This document shows, in pieces, positions 1-6,210 of a DNA stretch of 8,640 nt. A model generated the notes under the pieces. The model had not been told where the DNA came from and did no database searches. It saw only the letters and a list, made by a program, of their open reading frames with translations. Positions within the stretch are counted from its first letter, which is position 1, and every line of letters starts with the position of its first letter. The stretch is taken from assembly GCA_020850375.1 (NCBI GenBank), contig JADZET010000068.1, positions 1 to 8,640 on the forward strand, given 5' to 3'. A program made the translations under genes and the position numbers. This DNA comes from Phycisphaeraceae bacterium (GTDB lineage: Bacteria > Planctomycetota > Phycisphaerae > Phycisphaerales > Phycisphaeraceae).

Positions 1-293
1 AGTTCCGGGGTCGCGTCCTCTGGGCGCGGCTGAACCTGAACAACCCCAACGCCACGGCGGTCAAGATCGCCCGCTCGGAGCTGTCGGCCGTCTGCCACGC
101 CGTGGGGGTCATGCAGCCACGCGACAGCGTCGAGCTGCACAACCTGCCGCTGCTGATCACCGTCAAGGTCAAGAAACGCACCGACAACGATGAGCTGACC
201 AACGAGATCAAGGGCTATGAGCCCAAGTCGGCCGCGGCCGGACAGCCGCAGCAGGCGCCGGTGACCCATCACACTCCGCCCTGGAAACGCTAA
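1..293 (+). CDS. DUF669 family phage protein, C-terminal part (5' end outside window)
   Basis: The open frame enters from the left edge (first full codon at 3) and ends at TAA 291-293, leaving 96 visible residues. The segment with LWARLNLNNPNATAVKIA, then an A-x-G turn, DSVELHNLPLLITVKVK and NEIKGYEP has the pattern I recognise from DUF669 phage proteins, which sit in replication/recombination clusters and are thought to act like ssDNA-binding proteins. After the folded part comes a Gly/Pro/Gln-rich linker and a PPWKR end, the layout of a tail that recruits partners, as in SSB. Family members are usually about 130-170 aa, so some 40-70 residues are missing upstream. An internal ATG at 102 exists but would cut the domain, so it is not the start. 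The next gene begins 15 bases downstream. The DUF669 assignment comes from pattern memory, not a search; the ssDNA role is inferred. Confidence 0.75.
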   Translation, partial: FRGRVLWARLNLNNPNATAVKIARSELSAVCHAVGVMQPRDSVELHNLPLLITVKVKKRTDNDELTNEIKGYEPKSAAAGQPQQAPVTHHTPPWKR

Positions 294-308
294 CCCAAGG
301 AGCCTCAC

Positions 309-542
309 ATGACATGGTTCATTGCCTTGATCGTTCTCTGGATGGTCAGCGCACCCTTGAGCTACGTGATCATCAGACGCGATCAGATTGCCATGTTCGG
401 CAAGTGGAAGCGTGTCGACCGGGTGGCCACGTTGGGGCTTTCGCTGGTGTACGGCCCCCTCGCCCTGATCATCATCGGTGCGGTAATCGCGGTCACGAAA
501 TTCGCCGCCTCGGGGTGGGCTAACAAGGAGGTGAGGTGGTGA
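309..542 (+). CDS. small two-helix membrane protein, function unknown
   Basis: Encodes 77 aa from ATG 309, preceded by a clear AAGGAG (297-302) six bases upstream. Residues 2-22 and about 40-64 are strongly hydrophobic (IALIVLWMVSAPLSYVII and LVYGPLALIIIGAVIAV). They flank a basic loop with RR, KWKR and R, so by the positive-inside rule the loop is cytoplasmic and both ends face outward. No signal-peptidase site, enzyme motif or known family is recognised. It lies between the DUF669 and RusA genes, and its TGA (540-542) overlaps the RusA GTG as GTGA, so it is a co-translated member of the replication operon. Small membrane proteins in phage early regions can anchor replication, alter the membrane or affect superinfection, but nothing here picks one role. 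That it is a real gene rests on the ribosome site, the fit between neighbours and the clean hydrophobic pattern. Confidence 0.7.
   Translation: MTWFIALIVLWMVSAPLSYVIIRRDQIAMFGKWKRVDRVATLGLSLVYGPLALIIIGAVIAVTKFAASGWANKEVRW
525..531 (+). promoter_or_regulatory. ribosome binding site deciding the RusA start
   Basis: AAGGAGG lies at 525-531 inside the end of the membrane-protein gene. Two GTG codons follow, at 536 and 539. The second is seven bases from the motif (ideal) and gives a four-base GTGA overlap with the upstream stop; the first is only four bases away. The GTG at 539 is therefore preferred. Confidence 0.65.
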
Positions 543-952
543 GGCTCGTGTTGCCCTATCCCCCGAGCATCAATCACTACTGGCGGCATTTCCGGGATCG
601 CACGGTGATCAGCCAGGAGGGCTGGACGTTCCGCCAAGACGTCCAGGCCCTCCTGGCCCCCGGAACCCCCGCCCCCGGAAGAGCAAGCGGGGGTCCCCGC
701 AAGCCGCCCTCGGGCGGCCGCGTCGCCCTGGCCATGGACGCCTTCCCTCCGGATCGGCGGCGGCGCGACCTGGACAACCTCCAAAAGCCTGTGCTCGACG
801 CCCTCGAGCACGCGGGTGTTTACGAGGACGACAGCCAGGTTGACCTGTTGGTCACACGTCGCAGCGACGTGATACCTGGCGGGTGCCTGGTGGTGCGGGT
901 GATGGATTTTCCCCTGGCGCAATGCCCGGTCTGCGGCGCGGAGATGAATTGA
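539..952 (+). CDS. rusA: RusA-type Holliday junction resolvase
   Basis: A 137-aa protein of the RusA endodeoxyribonuclease family, a small homodimeric Mg-dependent enzyme that cuts four-way junctions during phage recombination and replication. Residues 8-15 (PPSINHYW) match the N-terminal family motif. RDLDN with D77 and D79, then K83 six residues on, and DDSQV with D98 reproduce the spacing of the essential D70, D72, K76 and D91 of E. coli RusA, so the enzyme should be active. E. coli RusA is 120 aa; most of the difference is a Pro/Gly-rich insertion at residues 41-60 encoded by palindromic GC-rich DNA. The C-terminus adds CPVCG (C129, C132), half of a possible zinc-binding site. It overlaps the upstream stop by GTGA, and its TGA (950-952) shares one base with the ATG of the helicase, so translation is probably coupled. 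The symbol denotes the family, not proven orthology. Confidence 0.9.
   Translation: MRLVLPYPPSINHYWRHFRDRTVISQEGWTFRQDVQALLAPGTPAPGRASGGPRKPPSGGRVALAMDAFPPDRRRRDLDNLQKPVLDALEHAGVYEDDSQVDLLVTRRSDVIPGGCLVVRVMDFPLAQCPVCGAEMN
656..718 (+). repeat. palindromic GC-rich insertion inside the RusA gene
   Basis: Contains a direct repeat GCCCCCGGAA at 656-665 and 671-680 (15-base period). It also has an inverted pair ACCCCCGC (665-672)/GCGGGGGT (687-694) and a second inverted pair GCCGCCC (703-709)/GGGCGGC (712-718). The stretch stays in frame and encodes the Pro/Gly-rich insertion at RusA residues 41-60. It looks like a small repeat element or slippage expansion tolerated in a surface loop. Confidence 0.6.
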
Positions 953-3702
953 TGGAGTTGCGCCCGTACCAGGCCGAGGCGGTTGCCGCCGTTTACGACC
1001 ACCTGCGCACGCGGTACGACCACCCCTGCGTGGTGATCCCCACAGGCTGTCACGCCGCCGGGCATCCCATCCTGATGTATGACGGGTCGCTCAAGCCCAT
1101 CGAAGACGTTCGGGTGGGAGACCAGGTGATGGGCCCTGACAGTCGGCCGCGCAACGTGCTGGCGTTGTGCCGGGGCGAGGACGAGTTGTACCGTATCACC
1201 CCGCTGCGCGGCGAGCCGTTCGTGGTCAACGGCGATCACGTCCTGTCACTGGTATGCACCAATGAGGGCAAGGGGCGGTTCCCCTCGCAACGCCAAGGCG
1301 GTGAAATCGAAAGCGTCAGCGTCCGCGACTGGCTCTTACGCCCCCGGTCGTGGCGGCATCTCCGCAAGCTCTACCGCGTTCCGGTTGGTTTCCCCGGCCA
1401 TGGCTGCCTGCCGATCCCGCCATATGTACTCGGCCTGCTGCTCGGCGACGGCAGCCTCGAGGCGCAAACCACATCCCTGACCACGGCCGACGAGATTACC
1501 GCCCGGGCATGGATCGGGTATGCCGAGTTGGCAGGCTGCCAGGTCAGCGTTCGGGATGTTGGAGGACGATGTCCAACCTACATGTTGCGCAGGCTCGAGG
1601 GCAAGCACAACGTAGTCACCGAAGCGCTTGATGCGTTGGGGTTGGCCGGGACGAACTCCGCCACCAAGTTCATCCCCTCGTCCTACCTGATTGCGTCACG
1701 GCACGACAGGTTGGAACTGCTCGCCGGCCTAATCGACAGCGACGGAGCGGCCAACAAGAGTGGCATCGACTATGTGACCCAGTCACGGGAATTGTCGGCG
1801 GACCTGGTGTTCCTGGCACGAAGCCTTGGGTTCTGGGCCCAAGCGACGCGGAAGTACTCGACCTGCCAGACGGGTGCCGGCGGGTGGTTCTACCGCGTCT
1901 CGATCTGGGGGGATTTCAGCGAAGCGCCGATCCGGCTGCCGCGACGCGTTCCGGCCGAGCGGCGGATGCACAAATCCCCGTTGCGGACCGGTTTTCATGT
2001 CGATCCCGTCGGCCGCGGGCGATTCTATGGTTTTGTGCTCGACGCGGATCACCTCTACGTCGATGGGCACTTCATGGTCCATCACAACAGCGGCAAGACA
2101 CCGGTGATGGCCACGATCTGCCGGGACGCCGTGCAGCAGTGGGATGGACGCGTGCTGATCCTCGCCCATGTCAAAGAACTGCTCGAACAGGCCGTGGACA
2201 AGCTCCACACCATGGCCCCGGACCTGTGGAACCGGATCGGCGTCTACTCGGCGGGCCTTAAGAGCCGGGACACGGAGCACCCGATCATCGTCGCCGGCAT
2301 CCAGAGCGTGTACCGCCGTGCCGCCGAGCTGGACCGCTTCGACCTGATCCTCATCGACGAAGCCCACATGCTCCCCCCGGAAGGGGAAGGGATGTACCGC
2401 ACGTTCCTGGCCGAGGCACGGGTGGTGAACCCCCACGTGCGTTTGATCGGCCTGACCGCCACGCCGTACCGCATGTCGACGGGCATGATCTGCGGGCCGG
2501 CCCCGGAACACCTGCTCAACCACGTCTGCTTCGAGGTGGGCGTGCGTGAATTGATCGTGCAGGGTTACCTCTGCCCACTGAAGACCAAGGCCGGCAGCCG
2601 CAAGGCGGACTTCCAGGGCCTGCACCTGCGGGGTGGCGAGTTCATCGCCGGCGAGGTCGAAGCCCTGATGGACGATGACACGCTGGTCGGCTCGGCCTGT
2701 CGGGAGATCGCTAGCTGCACGCAGGACCGGCGCTCGGTGCTCATCTTTGCCGCCGGTGTTCAGCACGCCCAGCACGTCCAGCGTGTCCTGGGCGAGATGG
2801 GCCGCGAGTGCGGGCTCGTCTGTGGGGACACGCCGAGCGTCTTTCGGGACCAGATCCTTAAACGTTTCCGGGAGGGGGACCTGAAGTACCTGGTCAACGT
2901 CAACGTGCTGACCACGGGCTTCGACGCGCCCAACGTCGACTGCGTGGCCCTCCTGCGGCCGACGAACTCGCCGGGCCTCTACTACCAGATGGTGGGGCGC
3001 GGCTTCCGTCTGCACCCGGGCAAAGAGAACTGCCTGGTGCTGGACTTCGGGGGCAACATCGTCCGGCACGGGCCCGTGGATGCCCTGGAGATCAAGGATC
3101 GGTCGCCGGGCGGCACGTCGGGTGGCGAAGCACCGGCGAAGGAGTGTCCGCAATGTCAGGCGGTGGTGCACGCGGCCTACAGCCTCTGCCCCGAGTGCGG
3201 GTTTGCCTTCCCGCCGCCGCAGCGGAGCCAGCACGATCGGTCGGCGTCGACGGCGGGCATCCTGGCCGGTGAAGTCACCGACACCGAGCATGCCATCAGC
3301 GACGTCTACTTCAGCGTCCATGTCAAGCGCGACGCCCCCGAAGACCACCCGCGGACCCTGCGGGTCGATTACCGCGTGGGATTCAACGACTACCGCAGCG
3401 AATGGGTCTGCTTCGAGCACCCGGACAACAGCTACGCCCGCGCCAAGGCTGCGGCGTGGTGGAAAGCCCGCTCCCACGAGCCGGTCCCGGCATCGCTCCA
3501 AGAGGCGGTGGCCCTTTGTGAGGCGGGCGGCGTGGCCCCGACGCTGGCGATCACCGTGCGCTCCGTGGCCGGCCAGAAGTACGACCGGATCGTCCGGCAC
3601 CGGCTGGGGCCGATCCCGCCGGCAGCTAGCCCTGGGGGTGAGTGCGACGACCGCGAGCTGCCGCAGTATGCCGGGCCACCCGACGAGGACATTCCCTTTT
3701 GA
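952..3702 (+). CDS. RadD-like SF2 DNA helicase precursor with P-loop intein
   Basis: A 916-aa precursor; removing the intein (residues 33-379) leaves a 569-aa helicase. The start is ATG 952, with GGAGA at 940-944 seven bases upstream and a one-base overlap with the RusA stop; upstream in-frame starts would run back into RusA. The N-terminus LRPYQAEAV, the Walker A (PTG before and SGKT after the intein), ILAHVKELL, DEAH at 469-472, LTATPYR at 501-507, LTTGFDAPNVD at 653-663 and YQMVGRGFR at 678-686 are helicase motifs. They align motif by motif with E. coli RadD (YejH), as I remember its sequence. A four-cysteine zinc ribbon (C732, C735, C746, C749) and a C-terminal domain (about 785-887) also parallel RadD, which binds SSB and acts in fork repair. 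Unusually, the last residues are DEDIPF, like the tip of SSB itself. It sits between rusA and the primase gene, as expected for recombination-coupled phage replication. RadD-likeness is firm in the core and less so in the last 130 residues. Confidence 0.88.
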   Translation: MELRPYQAEAVAAVYDHLRTRYDHPCVVIPTGCHAAGHPILMYDGSLKPIEDVRVGDQVMGPDSRPRNVLALCRGEDELYRITPLRGEPFVVNGDHVLSLVCTNEGKGRFPSQRQGGEIESVSVRDWLLRPRSWRHLRKLYRVPVGFPGHGCLPIPPYVLGLLLGDGSLEAQTTSLTTADEITARAWIGYAELAGCQVSVRDVGGRCPTYMLRRLEGKHNVVTEALDALGLAGTNSATKFIPSSYLIASRHDRLELLAGLIDSDGAANKSGIDYVTQSRELSADLVFLARSLGFWAQATRKYSTCQTGAGGWFYRVSIWGDFSEAPIRLPRRVPAERRMHKSPLRTGFHVDPVGRGRFYGFVLDADHLYVDGHFMVHHNSGKTPVMATICRDAVQQWDGRVLILAHVKELLEQAVDKLHTMAPDLWNRIGVYSAGLKSRDTEHPIIVAGIQSVYRRAAELDRFDLILIDEAHMLPPEGEGMYRTFLAEARVVNPHVRLIGLTATPYRMSTGMICGPAPEHLLNHVCFEVGVRELIVQGYLCPLKTKAGSRKADFQGLHLRGGEFIAGEVEALMDDDTLVGSACREIASCTQDRRSVLIFAAGVQHAQHVQRVLGEMGRECGLVCGDTPSVFRDQILKRFREGDLKYLVNVNVLTTGFDAPNVDCVALLRPTNSPGLYYQMVGRGFRLHPGKENCLVLDFGGNIVRHGPVDALEIKDRSPGGTSGGEAPAKECPQCQAVVHAAYSLCPECGFAFPPPQRSQHDRSASTAGILAGEVTDTEHAISDVYFSVHVKRDAPEDHPRTLRVDYRVGFNDYRSEWVCFEHPDNSYARAKAAAWWKARSHEPVPASLQEAVALCEAGGVAPTLAITVRSVAGQKYDRIVRHRLGPIPPAASPGGECDDRELPQYAGPPDEDIPF
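1048..2088 (+). mobile_element. in-frame intein with LAGLIDADG homing endonuclease in helicase Walker A
   Basis: 347 residues interrupt the helicase P-loop exactly between PTG and SGKT. All class 1 landmarks are visible: Cys1 (CHAAGHPILM), the block A continuation IEDVRVGDQVMG, block B as VVNGDH (intein residues 59-64, Asn where Thr is commoner), and block F/G as FYGFVLDADHLYVDGHFMVHHN. It ends in His-Asn with Ser as the first downstream residue, so splicing should be autocatalytic. A DOD-type endonuclease is inserted in the middle, with LGLLLGDGS (128-136) and LLAGLIDSDG (224-233). Both catalytic acidic positions remain, so it is probably still able to home. The host helicase has no P-loop, hence no ATPase, until the intein leaves. 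No frameshift or stop is seen. Confidence 0.95.
3682..3699 (+). other. SSB-like acidic C-terminal tip on the helicase
   Basis: The last six helicase codons encode DEDIPF, against DDDIPF in E. coli SSB. They are preceded by a Pro/Gly-rich, low-complexity stretch (about residues 887-910), the same layout as the SSB disordered linker plus tip. In SSB this tip docks partner proteins such as RecQ, PriA, RecO and RadD. Its use on this helicase is inferred. Confidence 0.6.
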
Positions 3703-6062
3703 CCACCGAGCCCAACAGCCTCCATCGCGCCGCGGCGGGTTACCTGGCCGCTGGCCTGTGCGCCCTGCCGGCGCTGCGGGCCGCCAAGCGCCCGGCGGTG
3801 GGCTCGTGGAAGCGCTACCGCCAGCGGCTGCCGACCGAGGCGGAGCTGTCGGCATGGTTCGCCAACACCGATCCCGGGCCCGACGCCGTGTGCATCCTCT
3901 GCGGGCAGGTCTCGGGCCATGCCGAGATGATCGACTTTGACGCCCAGGGGGAGCTGTTTACCGCGTGGGCGGCACGTATCCAGCCCGATCTCCTGGCCCG
4001 GCTGGTCCTTGAAACCACCCAGCGGGGCGGCCGGCACGTCTTCTACCGCTGCCAGGGCCCGGTCTGCGGCAACATGAAGCTGGCCCAGCGGCGTTCCGGG
4101 GGCGAGGGGAACAAGGTCGTCACGCTCATCGAGACCCGCGGCGAGGGCGGGCTGTTCCTGTGCTCGCCGACGGAGGGGTATGAAATCATCCAGGGGGACC
4201 TCTCTCAGCCTCCCGTGCTGACCGAGGCCCAGCGGGACGTGCTCTTGCAGGCGGCCTGGGAGCTCAACGCGTACCTGCCCCCGGTGGTCGATGGCGGATC
4301 GGCCAGGTGTGCGGATCGACGGCCAGCGGTGGGTGGTGGCGGGATCGATCACGCGGACCGGCCCGGCGACGACTTCAACCGCCGGGGCGATCCACGCGAT
4401 GTGCTGGAGCAGCATGGATGGGTGTGCGTCCGTGGCGGGGCCAATGCCTACTGGCGGCGCCCGGGCAAGGCCTCGGGCTGGTCGGCCACGCTCAAGGATG
4501 GGGTGTTCTACGTCTTTAGCGCCAACGCCGCACCCTTCGAGCCCAACCGGGCCTACTCGCCGTTCTCGGTCTTTGCGCTCCTGAACCACGACGGGGACTT
4601 TGAGCAGGCCGCCCGATCCCTGCGCCAGTTGGGGTATGGGAGCGATTCGTTACCCACCCCCAATCATGGGGTGGACATCTCGGCCCTGGTGGGACTGCCG
4701 GTCACCCTTGGCGATGCGGCGAACAAGTCGTCCGCCCGTACACCCGAGTCTTCACTTCCGGGGGATCCGGGCCCCATGCCCGCCGAGATGCTGCGGGTGC
4801 CGGGCTTCGTGAATGAGGTCATGGACCACACGCTGGCGACGGCGCCGTACCCGAACCTGGCCATGGCCTTTGCCGGGGCCCTGTCGCTCCTGGCTTTTCT
4901 CGCTGGGCGCAAGGTCCGGGACGGGGGCGACAACCGCACGAATCTCTACCTCCTGGGCCTGGCCCACTCGGCGGCGGGTAAGGATTGGCCGCGCAAGGTC
5001 AACACCCAGATCGTCCACCAGGTCGGCTTAGCCAGCGGTCTCGGCGAGCGGTTCGCCAGCGGCGAGGGCATCCAGGACGCCCTGTTCCACACGCCGGCGG
5101 TGCTCTTCCAGACCGACGAGATCGACGGCCTGCTCCAATCGATCAACAAGGCCAAGGACGCCCGGCACGAGGCCATCATGTCCACGCTGCTGACGATGTA
5201 CTCCTCAGCCAACAGCGTCTTTCCCATGCGCCGCAAGGCCAGTGCCTCGTTGCCAACTCCAGGAAGCGGCCCCGGCCCCGGAAGCGGCCCACGGGTGATC
5301 GACCAGCCGCACCTGGTCATCTTCGGCACGGCCATCCCGAACCACTACTACGAGGCCTTAAGCGAGCGGATGCTCACCAACGGGTTTTTCGCACGGATGG
5401 TCATCCTCGAGGCCGGCCCGCGTGGCCCGGGCCAGGAGCCGAGCATTCGAGACTTGCCCCCACGTGTCCTGGCCACGGCCCAGTGGTGGGCCCACTACCG
5501 GCCCGGCAAGGGCAACCTCGAGGACTTCCATCCCGTGCCGGCCGTGGTGGAGCACAGCGACGAGGCCCGGCGCATGCTCGTGGACACCCGCCAGCAGGCG
5601 GAGAGCGAGTACAGCCAGGCTGAGGCCCGGGGCGACCCGGTCGGCACCACCGTCTGGGGTCGCGTGAGTGAGCAGGTCCGCAAGCTCGCCCTGATCTATG
5701 CCGTCAGTGAGAACCACCAGTCCCCACACATCGGCCTGGCTGCTGTGCAATGGGCGTCGGCGTTCGTGCTGCACCAGACCCAGCGGATGCTCTTCATGGC
5801 GGCGGGCCATGTCGCGGAGAACCCTTTCCACGCCGAGTGCCTCAAGGCCGTCGAGAAGCTCCGCCATGCCCCCGGCCAGGAGCTGCCGCACAGCGTGCTG
5901 CTCAAGCGCATGAAGATGGACGCCAAGACCTTTGGCTCGCTCATCGAGACGCTCGTCCAGCAGGGCGACATCGAGATCACCACCACGGCCAAGCCCGGCT
6001 GGCCCATGCGGTCGTACCGGTTGGCGGGAGGGGCAGGAGGGAGGGGTGAACCTCCAGGGTGA
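3699..6062 (+). CDS. bifunctional primase-polymerase / DUF3987-type ATPase replication protein
   Basis: A 787-aa protein started at TTG 3699, which overlaps the helicase TGA as TTGA and has GAGG at 3685-3688 ten bases upstream. Farther in-frame GTG starts (for example 3642) would add a tail before the typical N-terminus (AAAGYLAAGLCALPAL...KRPAVGSWKRY). Residues 1-190 are a Prim-Pol domain: IDFD gives D79 and D81, GGRHVFYR gives H113, and IETRGEGG holds E145 and R147, matching the metal- and nucleotide-binding motifs of archaeo-eukaryotic-type primases. Residues 224-315 (DFNRRGDP, HGW, WRRPGK, YSPFSVFALL, GDFEQAARSL) form a linker module common in phage primases. Residues 365-700 resemble DUF3987 ATPases, with an unusual Walker A (SAAGKD, 424-429) and a Walker B-like VLFQTDE (468-474). 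A Pro/Gly/Ser repeat occurs at 519-531, and a winged-helix-like end (729-760) may bind DNA. It probably primes and drives element replication, likely from the repeats just downstream. Confidence 0.85.
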   Translation: MTTEPNSLHRAAAGYLAAGLCALPALRAAKRPAVGSWKRYRQRLPTEAELSAWFANTDPGPDAVCILCGQVSGHAEMIDFDAQGELFTAWAARIQPDLLARLVLETTQRGGRHVFYRCQGPVCGNMKLAQRRSGGEGNKVVTLIETRGEGGLFLCSPTEGYEIIQGDLSQPPVLTEAQRDVLLQAAWELNAYLPPVVDGGSARCADRRPAVGGGGIDHADRPGDDFNRRGDPRDVLEQHGWVCVRGGANAYWRRPGKASGWSATLKDGVFYVFSANAAPFEPNRAYSPFSVFALLNHDGDFEQAARSLRQLGYGSDSLPTPNHGVDISALVGLPVTLGDAANKSSARTPESSLPGDPGPMPAEMLRVPGFVNEVMDHTLATAPYPNLAMAFAGALSLLAFLAGRKVRDGGDNRTNLYLLGLAHSAAGKDWPRKVNTQIVHQVGLASGLGERFASGEGIQDALFHTPAVLFQTDEIDGLLQSINKAKDARHEAIMSTLLTMYSSANSVFPMRRKASASLPTPGSGPGPGSGPRVIDQPHLVIFGTAIPNHYYEALSERMLTNGFFARMVILEAGPRGPGQEPSIRDLPPRVLATAQWWAHYRPGKGNLEDFHPVPAVVEHSDEARRMLVDTRQQAESEYSQAEARGDPVGTTVWGRVSEQVRKLALIYAVSENHQSPHIGLAAVQWASAFVLHQTQRMLFMAAGHVAENPFHAECLKAVEKLRHAPGQELPHSVLLKRMKMDAKTFGSLIETLVQQGDIEITTTAKPGWPMRSYRLAGGAGGRGEPPG
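5262..5290 (+). repeat. short tandem repeat in primase gene
   Basis: GGAAGCGGCCC occurs at 5262-5272 and 5280-5290, an 18-base period with CCGGCCCC between. It encodes a PGSGPGPGSGP loop within the ATPase part of the primase. This is simple-sequence expansion of a flexible loop; the frame is preserved. Confidence 0.6.
6026..6046 (+). other. G-quadruplex motif at the end of the primase gene
   Basis: Four runs of at least three G lie within 21 bases on the + strand: 6026-6028, 6030-6033, 6039-6041 and 6043-6046, with loops of 1, 5 and 1 bases. The motif encodes the Gly/Arg-rich end of the primase and abuts the first GGTGAA repeat. G-rich chance composition is the alternative. Confidence 0.5.
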
Positions 6063-6071
6063 AACTTCACC

Positions 6072-6139
6072 GGGGGGTGAATCTTGAACGCCCAAACCCG
6101 GCTGAAGATTCCCCAAGGTTCACCCAAGATTCACCCCCC
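6072..6139. repeat. perfect 15-bp inverted repeat
   Basis: GGGGGGTGAATCTTG at 6072-6086 is matched by its exact complement at 6125-6139, with 38 bases between. The arms include two of the GGTGAA-type units, so this could be a cruciform, an RNA hairpin just after the primase stop (6060-6062), or a pair of opposed protein sites. No T-run follows, so it is not a typical intrinsic terminator. Confidence 0.75.
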
Positions 6140-6160
6140 AAGGGTGAAACTTCAGAACCA

Positions 6161-6210
6161 CGAAAACAGCACAAATATAGAGAAAAAACAACTCTCTCTT
6201 CATGTTTCAC
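6161..6210. other. A/T-rich patch, possible DNA unwinding element
   Basis: 33 of 50 bases are A or T, with runs such as AGAAAAAACAA and ACAAATATAG, in a window that is otherwise strongly GC-rich. It is flanked on both sides by GGTGAA/TTCACC repeats. It could equally hold a promoter, but no well-spaced -35/-10 pair is convincing. Confidence 0.45.

Noticed and set aside
1048..2088. Group I intron or a frameshifted insertion instead of an intein
   Set aside because: The reading frame is continuous through the insertion, and the protein-level splice residues (Cys1, His-Asn, Ser+1) and block motifs are intact.
1783..3855. 690-codon open frame on the minus strand
   Set aside because: It lies fully opposite the helicase and primase genes, whose motifs are unmistakable. 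The translation is Arg/Ala/Val/His-rich with no motif; it is a codon-bias shadow of GC-rich coding DNA.
3432..4589. 385-codon minus-strand frame
   Set aside because: Antisense to the helicase end and the Prim-Pol domain; composition is shadow-like with no recognisable fold or ribosome site.
6072..6139. Intrinsic terminator for the replication operon
   Set aside because: The inverted repeat has a 38-base loop and no T-run after the right arm. Termination may occur here, but the sequence does not show the standard signal.
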